From contig NZ_JBGCCK010000013.1 of the NCBI RefSeq assembly GCF_041262525.1, positions 1 to 64,000 on the forward strand: 64,000 nt of DNA, given 5' to 3'. Below the pieces are notes generated by a model. That model was not told the origin of the DNA. It worked only from the letters and a program-made list of their open reading frames with translations, and searched no databases. The DNA comes from Streptacidiphilus sp041262525. GTDB lineage: Bacteria > Actinomycetota > Actinomycetes > Streptomycetales > Streptomycetaceae. Each line of letters begins with the position of its first letter. Positions within the stretch are counted from its first letter, which is position 1. The position numbers and the translations under genes were made by a program. Below, in pieces: positions 8,266-17,623 of the stretch.

Positions 8266-11148
8266 TCAGGACACGTGCGCGGCGGTCACCGCCGGGCGCG
8301 GAGGCGCCGGGAGGCCGGTCCAGCAGGAGCCGCGACGCGCGTGCAGGCGGCGCAGCCACAGCTCCATGGCGACGACGTCGGCCAGGCCGTCCAGCGGCGC
8401 GGGCGAGCCCGAGGCCGCCGCGCGCAACGCCTCGCGGACGCGGGGTGCGTCGATCAGACCCCAGTCGCCCAGCAGCGGGGCGGTAAGGAGCCGGTCGAGT
8501 GCGTCGGCGGAGTGGCGCAGGCCCGCGCGGACGCTCTCGGCGGCGGCGTAGGGGTCGGGCGGAGCACCGTTGCCCCAGCCCTCGGGGACCTCGCTGACGC
8601 CCGCGCCCGCGAGCACCGCGCGCAGGATCCCGTGCCGAGCTCCGGGCTGGATCCTGGCGCGGTCGGGGACGAGGCGGCAGGCCCGGACGACCTGGTTGTC
8701 GAGGAACGGTGCGTGCAGCCGCTGCCCGTGCGCGTCCGGCGCGGACTCGACGACCTGGGCCAGCACCCGGAAGTCCGCCGCCCGGCGTTGCAGCGCGTGC
8801 CGGGCGCGGCGGGCGCCGGGGCGTTCGTCCGGGGCGCCGGCGCGGGCGGCGAGCTGGAGCCGCTGGGCGACGGCGGCGCGGGCGTCGTCGGTCAACCACG
8901 CGGCGGCCGGTCCCGGCGTGCACCAGGCGAGGGCGCGGGCAGACGCCTCGCCCGCGCTGCCCGGCGGGGTGTCGTCTGCGCGATTGGCGATCAGGGATGC
9001 TGCGGCGTCCTGGAGCCCGTCGACGTACCCGGTGCGGGCGAGCCTGCGGGCCGCGCGGACGACGGCGACGGGGGTGCCGACGACGGCGCTGTCCGCGCGG
9101 GCGAGCGCGGCGACGGGCCGCAGCAGTGGGCTGCGGCGGCGTTCGAGCAGGAGGTCGGCGAGGCGGGCGGGGTGGCCGTCGAGGACGTGGCGGGCGCCGT
9201 GGCCGCTGATGTGGTCGGTGCCCGCGGCGGCGAGGCGGGCGCGCAGGCGCAGGGCGGCGACGAGGGCCGGTCCGGGCTCGTCGGTGAGCGGGCCGGCCAG
9301 CGGGTCGTCGGCGAGGTCGGCATAGGGGAGGGTGTCCTGGCCGCCGGGGACGACGACGTGGTCGAGCCGGTCGGCGGCGCCCTCGGCGACGGCGCGGGCG
9401 CGGAGCAGCTCGGCCTCCGTGGCGGGGCTCAGCGGCGCGCCGGTGGCACCCTCGGCGTCGGTGTAGGTGATGGCGAGCAGCCCTGCCGGTTCGGGCACGG
9501 GCTCGCTGCCGACGCGCGCCCACGATCCGCGCACGGCGCCGGTCCGGGGGCGTGCGGGCGGGTCCGGGGCTTCGGGGCCGTGACGGAGCGTCCGGTAGCT
9601 GCGCGGGTCGCCCCAGCGCTCCTCGCTGAACGTCCCCAGCGCGGGATGCCGGGCCGGCTGGACGGTGCCGGCCTGTTCCGGGTCGGCGGGGGGTGCGGCG
9701 GCTGCGGCGGCTGCGGCCCTGGTATGCAGGCCGGTCCGCGCTCCGGCGCGCGGGATCCCGGCCGCGAGCAGCGCGAGCACAGTCGAGGCGCTGCCACCGG
9801 AAAGGTCCACACTCACCGCGGGTCGGGGCTGCGGGCCGCGGGGCTCCTCCTCGCTCCCGCCGCTCCCGCTCGACTCGCGCCGCCGGAACGTCTGCCCGAT
9901 CAGTCCGCCGGGCGCACCGGGCCCACCTGCGGCGAAGCGCTGCGCCCGGCCCGCGTCGGCCTCGAACACCGCCTCCTCTTCGCCGACCCGACTGCCGCCC
10001 GCCTCCTCCGCACGGCGCGGCCTCGGCGGCAGGCCCGCTGCCGCGACGGGCCTCCCCGTAGTTCCGCCGGTTCCGGCCTCCCCCGGACCGACCGGCCGCC
10101 CGGGCCCGGGTTCGGCGCCCACGTCCCGGCCGCGTGCCGGGCCGCCGCCGAAGAGAATCGACGTTCCTTCCGCGGCCCTCGGCCCGGCGGCGCGACGCCC
10201 CTGCGGCGCCCCTCGCCCGCTCGCACCTGCTCCCGCCGTCCCGCCACCCTCGGCCGCGCCGCTCGCGTCAGCGGTAGGGCGCGGTCGCGGCGGCACGCGG
10301 AGGCTCTCCGCCGCGCCGCCACCCGGTGGCGGGGTGAGGGCGCCGAGGCCGAAGGTGGTCGGCGGGGCCGGCGTGCGGACGCGGAGGCGGACGGACTCGA
10401 GGAGGGAACGCGTCACCTCCGCCGTCGCCGAGGCCTCGCTCATCTCGAAGGCTTGGACACCGCCGGGGACGGCCTCGTACACGCCGATGTCCGGCGTGCC
10501 CGCGCGGACGCTGAGCGCCTGGCCCGGCGGAACGCAGCGGACGCCCGTGAACGCGCTCGTGTCCCCGACGCCTTCCGGGGCGTCCGGGAAGGCCAGCCGG
10601 GCCGCCAGGTGCACGCGGTCGACCGGGGAGTCGATCAGATCGGCCAGCGGGAGTGCGGCGGTCGCGTACGCCGTGCCGCCGCACCAAGGCGTGTGGTAGA
10701 CGGGGTGGACGCCCGCCAGATCCCCCAGCACCGCGACCCGCGGGCCCTGCTGAAGGACCACGGCGTAGCTGCCGGGCCACAGGGTCAGATGCCGGAGCGC
10801 GCCACCGCTCGTCGCCAGCAGGGCCGTTCGCAGCGCAGCGTCCGCCGCGCCGCAGCGGCCGAGGACGACCAGGCGCGTCACCGCGCCGTCGTCAGGGGGC
10901 AGTCGGCGCGTGTCGGGGTCGTCGGCGAAGCCGTCACCGAGGTCGGGGAAGCCGGCCTGCACCACGTGACGCCAGTGTCGGCGGTTGCGGTAGAGGCTGA
11001 CGCTGCGGATCTCGTCGGGACGCCAGTCACCCACCGCCCAGAGCGGATCAGGGCCGGGCCAGAGCAGCCGTCCGCCCACCGGGCGCAGCGCTTCCGCGTC
11101 GAGCGCAGCCGCGCCTCGTGCGCCGTTCCAGCCCACCAACCACCGCAT
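8266..11148 (-). CDS. Asparagine-synthetase/lasso-cyclase-like protein with degenerate active site
   Basis: From the ATG at 11148 this is a 960-residue protein. The N-terminal 260 residues resemble the glutaminase-type domain of asparagine synthetases but lack a Cys at position 2. A Gly/Ala/Pro-rich, low-complexity insertion follows (about 270-440). The C-terminal half resembles the synthetase domain, but the pyrophosphate loop reads LSGGSAST where SGGxDS is expected, and the usual GDGGDE is GHGARHV. APFLDNQVV still matches the family. Lasso-peptide cyclases share this architecture, but no precursor, PqqD-like or transglutaminase-like gene is adjacent. I suggest a pseudoenzyme or a highly diverged, possibly dead, enzyme. 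An open frame continues upstream to 11691, but MRWLVGW is the natural N-terminus. Confidence 0.7.
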   Translation of the reverse strand: MRWLVGWNGARGAAALDAEALRPVGGRLLWPGPDPLWAVGDWRPDEIRSVSLYRNRRHWRHVVQAGFPDLGDGFADDPDTRRLPPDDGAVTRLVVLGRCGAADAALRTALLATSGGALRHLTLWPGSYAVVLQQGPRVAVLGDLAGVHPVYHTPWCGGTAYATAALPLADLIDSPVDRVHLAARLAFPDAPEGVGDTSAFTGVRCVPPGQALSVRAGTPDIGVYEAVPGGVQAFEMSEASATAEVTRSLLESVRLRVRTPAPPTTFGLGALTPPPGGGAAESLRVPPRPRPTADASGAAEGGGTAGAGASGRGAPQGRRAAGPRAAEGTSILFGGGPARGRDVGAEPGPGRPVGPGEAGTGGTTGRPVAAAGLPPRPRRAEEAGGSRVGEEEAVFEADAGRAQRFAAGGPGAPGGLIGQTFRRRESSGSGGSEEEPRGPQPRPAVSVDLSGGSASTVLALLAAGIPRAGARTGLHTRAAAAAAAAPPADPEQAGTVQPARHPALGTFSEERWGDPRSYRTLRHGPEAPDPPARPRTGAVRGSWARVGSEPVPEPAGLLAITYTDAEGATGAPLSPATEAELLRARAVAEGAADRLDHVVVPGGQDTLPYADLADDPLAGPLTDEPGPALVAALRLRARLAAAGTDHISGHGARHVLDGHPARLADLLLERRRSPLLRPVAALARADSAVVGTPVAVVRAARRLARTGYVDGLQDAAASLIANRADDTPPGSAGEASARALAWCTPGPAAAWLTDDARAAVAQRLQLAARAGAPDERPGARRARHALQRRAADFRVLAQVVESAPDAHGQRLHAPFLDNQVVRACRLVPDRARIQPGARHGILRAVLAGAGVSEVPEGWGNGAPPDPYAAAESVRAGLRHSADALDRLLTAPLLGDWGLIDAPRVREALRAAASGSPAPLDGLADVVAMELWLRRLHARRGSCWTGLPAPPRPAVTAAHVS

Positions 11149-11820
11149 CGTCGCCCCCACGCCAAAGGCAGCACGGTGCCGCACCGTCAGCTCACATGGT
11201 GCCAGCTCACGGAGCGGTCGGCTGCGGTATGAGGGCGAGCAACTTCCGGAACCTGACGCTTTCTTGTCGGGTCGAGCGCGGGTGGAGCACGGCAGATCGG
11301 GTGAAGTCGGGCACATGGTGACGACACGTGGACGAACGGGAGCAAGCGATGGCACCCGGCGACGGGCAGGCGCGGGTGTGGGACCCGGGCCATCCCCTCC
11401 TTGGTCCGGGCCCCGACCCCGGGGCCACGGACCCGGGGGCCCCGCGACATCCTCACGGTCCGGGAGGTGTCCGCACACCCCCCGGACCGGTCCGCCGCCG
11501 CGCGGGGATGTACGGCGACGGCGTCCCCCGACCCGCCGGGTCCTCGACGGCAGGCCGACCCACGCCAACATGCAAGCGCCGGGCCCCCTTCCGAGGGAGG
11601 GGGCACAGCGGGGCGCACTGCCGCACGCGCCAGGGGCATAGGACAGGCCGGACCGGCCGCATCCGCTACCGGATCGCGCCAACTGGAACAAGACCCCTTA
11701 ACCCTGGGCAGGCATGGAACTACTCTGGGTGTACTGGACGTACCGCGGACCTCGGACCGCGGCGGGCAAAAGCAGGGCAGCAGGGCCGCAGGGCGAACCG
11801 CGAGGGGGGTGTAGCCGGGC
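11149..11820. other. Long intergenic region without a convincing gene
   Basis: This 672-bp region lies between divergent genes. Open frames cross it in several phases, but none resembles a protein family. It is extremely GC-rich, with short self-complementary runs around 11403-11445 (GGGCCCC, CCCCGGGG, GGGGCCCC). The last 130 bp should hold the promoter of the TPR regulator gene, where TACTCT near 11712 is a weak -10 candidate. I see nothing else I can support. Confidence 0.5.
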
Positions 11821-13335
11821 ATGACCATCAGTGGGCGCGGACCGAACGACAAGCTGGGCTCCGTCCTGGTCCTCGCCGGCATCAGCAACGCCGGGCTGGC
11901 CCGGCGCGTCAACGACCTGGGCGCGCAGCGTGGTCTGACCTTCCGTTACGACAAGACCTCGGTCGCCCGCTGGGTCACCAAGGGCATGGTGCCGCAGGGG
12001 CCGGTGCCGCATCTGATCGCCACCGCGATCGGCGGCAAGCTCGGACGCACCGTCCCGCTGGAGGAGATCGGGCTGGGCAGCACCGATCCGACCCCGGAGA
12101 TCGGCCTGGCCTTCCCGCGCGAGGTGCCGGCCGCCGTCCGGAGCGCGACGGACCTGTGGCGGCTGGATCCCGAGCGGGGGCGCAAGCCCGGTTCGCCGGG
12201 CGCGGGTTGGTGGGACAGCCTGGCCGGCACCTTCTCGGTCTCCGCGTACGCGACCCCGGTCTCGCGCTGGCTGATCACACCGGTCGACGGCTCCGTGGCA
12301 CGCGAGGCAGTCGATCCGTCCGAGCTGGCGGGGATGGCGGGGCTGTCCGGAGCCGGCGCGTCGGACACGCACGAGCCGTCCGAGCTCGCCCGCGCGCTCG
12401 ACGCACAGGGCCGCCCCTACCGCGTCGGCCACGCGGACGCGGCGAAGCTGCGGCAGGCGGCCGAGGAGGCGCGCCGCTGGGACTCCCGCTACGGCGGCGG
12501 CGACTGGCGCTCCTCCATGGTCCCCGAGTGCCTGCGTCGCGACGCGGCCCCGCTGCTGCTCGCCTGCTACAGCGACGAGGTCGGCCGCGCGCTGTTCGGC
12601 GCGACCGCCGAACTCACCCGGCTGGCCGGGTGGATGGCCTTCGACACCGGCCAGCACGAGGCCGCGCAGCGCTACTACATCCAGGCACTGCGGCTCGCCC
12701 GCGCGGCGGCGGACGTGCCGCTGGGCGGGTACGTGCTGGCCTCGATGAGCCTGCAGGCCACGTACCGCGGCGCGGCGGAGGAGGGCGTCGACCTCGCGCA
12801 GGCGGCGGTCGAGCGCAACCGCGGTCTGGCGACGGCGCGCACGATGAGCTTCTTCCGGCTGGTCGAGTCCCGCGCCCATGCCCGCGCGGGCGACGCGCTG
12901 GCCTGCGCGGCGGCGCTGGCGGCGGCGGAGAGCTGGCTGGAGCGGGCGCGGTCCGGTGACCCGGATCCGGCGTGGATCGACTTCTACACCTGGGACCGGC
13001 TCGCGGCGGACGCGGCGGAGGGCTTCCGTGACCTCGGCATGCCGGGCAAGGTCCGCGAGTTCACGGAACGGGCGCTGGCCCGACCGACGGAGGAGTACGT
13101 GCGCTCGCACGGCCTGCGGCTGATCGTCTCGGCGATGGCCGAGCTGGACGAGGGCGAGCTGGAGCGCGCGGTGGCGGCGGGCAACCGGGCGCTGGACGTG
13201 GCCGGGCGGATCTCCTCGCAGCGGACGCGGGAGTACCTGGGCGAGATGCTGAAGCGGTTGGACCGCTTCAAGGGGGAACGGATCGCGGCGGAGCTGGTTG
13301 AACGCGCGCGGCTGACGTTGGCGGCGCCTGCGTAG
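11821..13335 (+). CDS. Sporulation-associated TPR regulator, NsdA-like
   Basis: This 504-residue protein has an N-terminal helix-turn-helix-like segment (about 10-75, LAGISNAGLARRVND through TSVARWVTKG) and a C-terminal array of helical TPR-like repeats (about 230-500). This organisation is that of the Streptomyces NsdA/sporulation-associated family, whose members repress sporulation and antibiotic production in S. coelicolor. Gene order (this gene, an FAD oxidase, trmB, PrsW, then an M23 peptidase) resembles what I recall of the S. coelicolor SCO4108-SCO4114 region, which supports a SCO4114-like assignment. GAGGGGGG about 10 bp upstream is the probable ribosome site. The DNA-binding role is inferred from the fold. 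Confidence 0.75.
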   Translation: MTISGRGPNDKLGSVLVLAGISNAGLARRVNDLGAQRGLTFRYDKTSVARWVTKGMVPQGPVPHLIATAIGGKLGRTVPLEEIGLGSTDPTPEIGLAFPREVPAAVRSATDLWRLDPERGRKPGSPGAGWWDSLAGTFSVSAYATPVSRWLITPVDGSVAREAVDPSELAGMAGLSGAGASDTHEPSELARALDAQGRPYRVGHADAAKLRQAAEEARRWDSRYGGGDWRSSMVPECLRRDAAPLLLACYSDEVGRALFGATAELTRLAGWMAFDTGQHEAAQRYYIQALRLARAAADVPLGGYVLASMSLQATYRGAAEEGVDLAQAAVERNRGLATARTMSFFRLVESRAHARAGDALACAAALAAAESWLERARSGDPDPAWIDFYTWDRLAADAAEGFRDLGMPGKVREFTERALARPTEEYVRSHGLRLIVSAMAELDEGELERAVAAGNRALDVAGRISSQRTREYLGEMLKRLDRFKGERIAAELVERARLTLAAPA

Positions 13336-13395
13336 AGTTGGTCTCAGACCACCACTGAGGTGCAACGGAACGAGCGCGCGGCGTGATACGCGAGT

Positions 13396-13439
13396 GCGTG
13401 GCTGGGCGCGCGGTTCGTCGCGCCCCTGATGGTGCGACT
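13396..13439. repeat. Palindromic repeat, copy C (degenerate right half only)
   Basis: GTGGCTGGGCGCGCGGTTCG followed by TCGCGCCCCTGATGGTGCGACT matches the right arm and flank of the window's repeat family with a few changes. The left arm is barely recognisable. It lies 60 bp downstream of the TPR regulator stop and overlaps the longer, less likely start of the next gene. Confidence 0.6.
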
Positions 13440-13461
13440 TCCCCTCGTGGAAAGGGCACAT

Positions 13462-14664
13462 GTGCGGGGCTTTGACTGTGACGTCGTGATCGTCGGTGGC
13501 GGGATCGTAGGGCTGAGCACGGCTTATGCCATCTCCCGCGCGGCGCCGGGTACCGACGTGATCGTGTTGGACAAAGAGCTCCAGCTCTGCGCGCATCAGA
13601 CGGGGCGCAACAGTGGAGTGATCCACAGTGGGCTCTACTACCGGCCCGGCTCGCTGAAGGCGAGGTTCGCGCTGGCGGGGGCCGCCGAGATGGTCGAGTT
13701 CTGCAAGGAGCACGGGCTCCCCCACGAGGTCACCGGCAAGCTCGTCGTCGCCGTCGACCGCGCCGAACTGCCGCGGCTTCACGCGCTCGCGCAGCGCGGC
13801 CGGGAGCACGGGCTGCCGACGCGGGAGTTGGGCGCGGCGCAGATCGCGGAGTACGAGCCGCACGTGCGGGGCGTAGCCGCGCTGCACGTGGGGACGACCG
13901 GGCTCGCCGACTACCCCGCCGTGGCCGCCGCCTTCGCCGCGCTCTCCGGAGCACGGGTGCGGACCGGCAACGCGGTGACCGCGATCGACCGGCGCGCGGA
14001 CGGGGTCACCGTCACCACGACGCTGGGCGAGGTTCGCGCGCGCGTGCTGGTGAACTGCGCGGGGCTGCAGAGCGACCGGATCGCGCGGATGGCCGGGGAC
14101 GAGCCGGGGCTGCGGATCGTGCCGTTCCGCGGCGAGTATGTCGAGCTGACGCCCGAGGCGGCATCCCTGGTCCGCGGGCTGGTCTACCCGGTGCCGGACC
14201 CGGCGTTCCCCTTCCTCGGCGTGCACCTGACGCGGGACCTGTACGGGGGTGTCCACGTCGGCCCGAACGCGGTGCCCGCGCTGGCCCGCGAGGGCTACGA
14301 CTGGCGCACGGTGAGCCCGCGCGACCTCGCCGAGACCGCGAGCTGGCGCGGCACCTGGTCGCTGGCCGCCCGCCACTGGCGCGCGGAGGCCGTCGAACTG
14401 CACCGCTCCCTCAGCACCCGCGCGTTCGTCCGCGACCTGCAACGCCTGCTCCCCGAGATCACCGCCCAGGACCTCCTCCCGGCCCCGGCCGGCGTCCGCG
14501 CGCAGGCGGTCGACCGCCGGGGCTCGCTGGTCGACGACTTCGCCTTCGCCCAGGGCCCCCGCACGGTTCACGTCCTCAACGCCCCCTCCCCCGCCGCGAC
14601 GGCCTCCCTCCCGATCGGCCGCGAAATCGCCTCCCGCGCGCTGGCGGCGCTCGCCGGTGCATGA
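13462..14664 (+). CDS. lhgO: L-2-hydroxyglutarate oxidase
   Basis: This FAD-dependent oxidase of the DAO family oxidises L-2-hydroxyglutarate to 2-oxoglutarate, a metabolite-repair reaction feeding electrons to quinone or oxygen. The N-terminal DVVIVGGGIVGLSTAYAI is the FAD Rossmann motif. HQTGRNSGVIHSGLYY is the LhgO signature, with the His that covalently or closely contacts flavin in this family. VPFRGEYVEL and the late NAPSPAATASLPIG complete the pattern. I chose the GTG at 13462, with GGAAAGGG five bases upstream, over the ATG at 13429, which lies inside repeat copy C. The length (400 residues) is normal. It sits between the TPR regulator and trmB. Confidence 0.9.
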   Translation: MRGFDCDVVIVGGGIVGLSTAYAISRAAPGTDVIVLDKELQLCAHQTGRNSGVIHSGLYYRPGSLKARFALAGAAEMVEFCKEHGLPHEVTGKLVVAVDRAELPRLHALAQRGREHGLPTRELGAAQIAEYEPHVRGVAALHVGTTGLADYPAVAAAFAALSGARVRTGNAVTAIDRRADGVTVTTTLGEVRARVLVNCAGLQSDRIARMAGDEPGLRIVPFRGEYVELTPEAASLVRGLVYPVPDPAFPFLGVHLTRDLYGGVHVGPNAVPALAREGYDWRTVSPRDLAETASWRGTWSLAARHWRAEAVELHRSLSTRAFVRDLQRLLPEITAQDLLPAPAGVRAQAVDRRGSLVDDFAFAQGPRTVHVLNAPSPAATASLPIGREIASRALAALAGA

Positions 14665-14952
14665 GCGGACCCCGCTGTTCATCCAGACGCTGCTCGTCTT
14701 CTCGCTCGCCGCCACCCCACGCGGCGTGCTCACCGTCGACGACCTGCCGACCTCGGGCGTCGACTCCGCTTTCGTGGGCCTCGTCGACCAGCGCACCGGC
14801 GCTGCAGCCGGCGCGAGCACTCCCCGCAGCTACCACGAGGTCCCTTCGGCCAGGACCACACCTGGGCCGCGCTGGTGGGCGACCGGTGCGTTCTGGACAA
14901 CGGCAAGGACGCCGCCGACACTCTCCCGCCGCCGGCTGTGCGGGTTCCGTAG
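14657..14952 (+). pseudogene. Possible frameshifted gene remnant
   Basis: Two overlapping frames together read like one protein. Frame 2 gives RTPLFIQTLLVFSLAATPRG and continues through VDDLPTSGVDSAFVGLVDQR to about 14835. A shift to frame 1 continues as PFGQDHTWAALVGDRCVLDN, ending at TAG 14950-14952. Both pieces look protein-like, while the alternative frames there are Arg/Pro-rich shadows. I cannot name the family. It could be a decayed gene, a single sequencing error, or coincidence in GC-rich DNA. It lies between lhgO and trmB. Confidence 0.25.
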
Positions 14953-14965
14953 ACTGGTCGGCATT

Positions 14966-15727
14966 GTGACCAGCCAGACCACCTCCCTCGTGACCCCTGC
15001 CGTCGACGCCGATGCCGCCCCGCGGCCCGGCAGTCCCGTCTCGCCCGAGCTCCACAGCGAGCGGCGGATCCGCAGCTACCACCCGCGCAAGGGCCGGATG
15101 AGCACCGCCCAGCACCACGCGCTGGCGCGCTCCTGGGACGAGTGGGGCGTCCGCATCGACGGCAAGCGGCCGATCGACCTGGACGCGTGGTTCGGGCGGA
15201 CCGACGCGGAGGTCGTGCTGGAGATCGGCTTCGGGATGGGCGACGCCACCGCGACGATGGCCGCCGCCGAGCCGGAGCGCTGTGTGCTCGCGGCCGACGT
15301 GCACACCCCCGGCCACGGCAACCTGCTGCGCAGGATCGAGTCGGACGGCCTCGACAACGTCAGGCTCGCGGAGGGCGACGCCGTCGTGCTGCTCCGCGAC
15401 CAGCTGGCCCCGGAGAGCCTGGCCGGGCTGCGCATCTTCTTCCCCGACCCGTGGCCCAAGGCCCGGCACCACAAGCGCCGGCTGATCCAGCCGGAGTTCG
15501 TCGAGCTGGCCGCGTCCCGGCTGCGCGCGGGCGCGACGGTCCACTGCGCGACCGACTGGGAGCCCTACGCGGAGCAGATGCTGGAAGTGCTGACCGCCTC
15601 CCCCGAGCTGACCAACCTACATGCCGACTACGCGCCTCGGCCCGACTGGCGTCCGGTGACCAAGTTCGAGCGCCAGGGCCTGGACAAGGGCCACGTGGTA
15701 CACGATCTGCTGTTCCGCCGCCGCTGA
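14966..15727 (+). CDS. trmB: tRNA (guanosine(46)-N7)-methyltransferase
   Basis: TrmB makes m7G46 in the variable loop of tRNAs using S-adenosylmethionine. The SAM-binding motif is VVLEIGFGMGDAT, and the family signature FFPDPWPKARHHKRR is intact, followed by the tRNA-contacting ATDWEPYAEQM. The chosen GTG at 14966 gives 253 residues, with a variable N-terminal tail of about 40. TAGACT at 14950-14955 lies 10 bases upstream, so the mRNA is probably nearly leaderless. The long open frame upstream belongs to the suspected remnant, not to this gene. The gene is followed by a PrsW family gene. Confidence 0.93.
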   Translation: MTSQTTSLVTPAVDADAAPRPGSPVSPELHSERRIRSYHPRKGRMSTAQHHALARSWDEWGVRIDGKRPIDLDAWFGRTDAEVVLEIGFGMGDATATMAAAEPERCVLAADVHTPGHGNLLRRIESDGLDNVRLAEGDAVVLLRDQLAPESLAGLRIFFPDPWPKARHHKRRLIQPEFVELAASRLRAGATVHCATDWEPYAEQMLEVLTASPELTNLHADYAPRPDWRPVTKFERQGLDKGHVVHDLLFRRR

Positions 15728-15827
15728 CAGCAGCGGTGGGAGCAGGGGCGCAAGCAGGGGCGAACAGGGGGTGCGAGCAGGGCAGAAGGCCTTACCGGCT
15801 GGTCGGCCGCCCCGCTAAGGTCATGGG

Positions 15828-17522
15828 GTGAGCAGCGCGCAGCAGGAGCCCTCGGCCGTCGACGCGGCCGGTCCGATACCCGAGTCCGAGCCCTCGTCCG
15901 CGCCGACCTACGCGCCGGTTGAACCGCTGCCCGAGGGCCTGCCCGCCGCGCCGCAGGCGGGCGGGGTGGACGCGCTGCCGTTCAAGCCGCCCACCAGCTT
16001 CAAGTACAAGGTGCGGCGCAACCTGCTGGAACGCCGCTGGCTGTGGATCGTCGCCGTGGTCCTCGCGCTCACCGGATGCGGGATCGCGATCCTGTTCATG
16101 GTCCGGAGCCAGACGGGAACCCCCGGTTTCCTCGTCGGCGTCGGCCTGGCCGTGCTCCCGGTGCCACTGATCCTCTGCGGCTACTCCTGGCTGGACCGGG
16201 TCGAACCCAAGCGGTGGCAACTGCTGCTCTTCTGCTTCGCCTGGGGCGCCTGCGCCGCGACGCTGATCGCGATCGAGGCCAACACCTGGGCCACGGACTT
16301 TCTGATCGGTCGCCAGATAGGCGGCGGGGAGACACTGGGCGCGAGCCTGGTGGCACCGCTGGTCGAGGAGTCGGTCAAGGCGGTCCCACTCCTGCTGATC
16401 TTCTTCCTCCGACGGCGCGACTTCACCGGCATCGTCGACGGCGCGGTCTACGCCGGCTTCACCGCGACCGGATTCGCCTTCACCGAGAACATCCTCTACA
16501 TAGGCCGCTCGGTGACGGATTCGAGCGGCGACGGCGGCACCGGCATCGCCACGACCGTGGTGACCTTCGTGATGCGCGAGGTCATGTCGCCGTTCGCGCA
16601 CCCGCTCTTCACCTCGATGACGGCCGTGGGCTTCGGCATCGCGGCCATCAGCCGCAAGCGCTGGCAGCGGATCGGCGCTCCGATGGCGGGCTGGATCTTC
16701 GCGATGCTGATGCACGGGACGTGGAACAGTTCGCCGGTGCTCGGCGCGGCGGGCTTCCTCGGCGTCTACTTCCTCTTCATGGTCCCGGTGTTCGCGCTCA
16801 TGGTCTGGCTGATGGTCTGGGCGCGCGGCAACGAGCTCACCGTCGTCGGCAAGCAGCTGGCGGTCTACGTCACGGCCGGCTGGATCAGCCGTCCGGTGCC
16901 CGTGGTGCTCTCGTCCATGCGGACGCGCAAGCAGGCGCGGGCACTCTCGAAGTTCCAGCAGGGGACGCTCGGCGACAAGGCGATGCGCGAGTACCAGGGC
17001 TTCGCGACCTCGCTGGCGCTGCTGCGCGAGCGGGTCGCACGTGGGCTGACGGTGCCGGACTTCGCAGTGCGGGAGCAGGAGCTGCTGCACCACCTCTGGG
17101 AGCGGAAGGACGTGGTGGCGCCGGTCTTCGCGCGCGTGGGCGAGCAGGAGTGGTTCCGCAGGAACCCGCCGATCGCCCCGGCCTGGGGCCGCCCGCCGGG
17201 CGCCGGGTACCCGCCGCCGTACGCGTACCCGCAGCGGCCCGTGGCGTACCCGCAGGCCAGGTATCCCCAGGCGGGGTATCCACAGGGGGCGTACCCGCAG
17301 ACCGGGTACCCGCAGCAGCAGCCGGCACCGTACGGATTCCCGCAGCAGCAGCCGTACCCGTACCGGCAGGCCGGATACCCGCAACAGCCACCGGCACAGG
17401 TGCCGCCACAGGCCCAACCCGTGCAGCCGTACCAGTACCCGGCCACCCGCCCGGCCGCCCACGACGCCCAGAACCCCCAGAACGAGCAGGACGCACCGGA
17501 AGCGCCCCGTTCCGAGCAGTGA
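15828..17522 (+). CDS. PrsW family intramembrane metalloprotease with Tyr/Pro/Gln-rich tail
   Basis: This 564-residue polytopic protein carries the glutamate/histidine motifs of the PrsW peptidases: PLVEESVKAVP, ATGFAFTENILY, FAHPLFTSM and FAMLMHGTWN, in that order within membrane helices. In Bacillus, PrsW cleaves the anti-sigma factor RsiW; the actinobacterial substrate is unknown. Here the membrane core (about 60-350) is followed by a soluble region and a C-terminal tail from about 445 made of repeated YPQ(A/Q)GYPQ units, probably disordered. The GTG at 15828 lies six bases after TAAGGT (15816-15821), which suggests a leaderless mRNA. Any link to the membrane sigma fusion at 5037 is speculation. 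Confidence 0.9.
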   Translation: MSSAQQEPSAVDAAGPIPESEPSSAPTYAPVEPLPEGLPAAPQAGGVDALPFKPPTSFKYKVRRNLLERRWLWIVAVVLALTGCGIAILFMVRSQTGTPGFLVGVGLAVLPVPLILCGYSWLDRVEPKRWQLLLFCFAWGACAATLIAIEANTWATDFLIGRQIGGGETLGASLVAPLVEESVKAVPLLLIFFLRRRDFTGIVDGAVYAGFTATGFAFTENILYIGRSVTDSSGDGGTGIATTVVTFVMREVMSPFAHPLFTSMTAVGFGIAAISRKRWQRIGAPMAGWIFAMLMHGTWNSSPVLGAAGFLGVYFLFMVPVFALMVWLMVWARGNELTVVGKQLAVYVTAGWISRPVPVVLSSMRTRKQARALSKFQQGTLGDKAMREYQGFATSLALLRERVARGLTVPDFAVREQELLHHLWERKDVVAPVFARVGEQEWFRRNPPIAPAWGRPPGAGYPPPYAYPQRPVAYPQARYPQAGYPQGAYPQTGYPQQQPAPYGFPQQQPYPYRQAGYPQQPPAQVPPQAQPVQPYQYPATRPAAHDAQNPQNEQDAPEAPRSEQ

Positions 17523-17623
17523 CTTCGGCCGTACCGGAACCAACCACCGGTCCCGCCGCGTTGTCCTTCATATCCGCGCACCGCCGTGCGGCGACGCCGA
17601 TACAGCGTCAGGAGGCAGCGCCA

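Noticed and set aside
8266..11148. Lasso peptide biosynthetic cluster
   Set aside because: No precursor peptide, PqqD-like, transglutaminase-like or ABC transporter gene flanks the synthetase-like gene, and its active site is degenerate.
8227..11232. 1001-residue plus-strand open frame
   Set aside because: Antisense shadow of the asparagine-synthetase-like gene.
11698..14820. 1040-residue minus-strand open frame
   Set aside because: Antisense shadow of the TPR regulator and LhgO genes, which have clear family motifs.
17185..17450. Repeated TACCCGCAG-type units
   Set aside because: They encode the YPQ-rich tail of the PrsW protein; they are not a DNA-level array.
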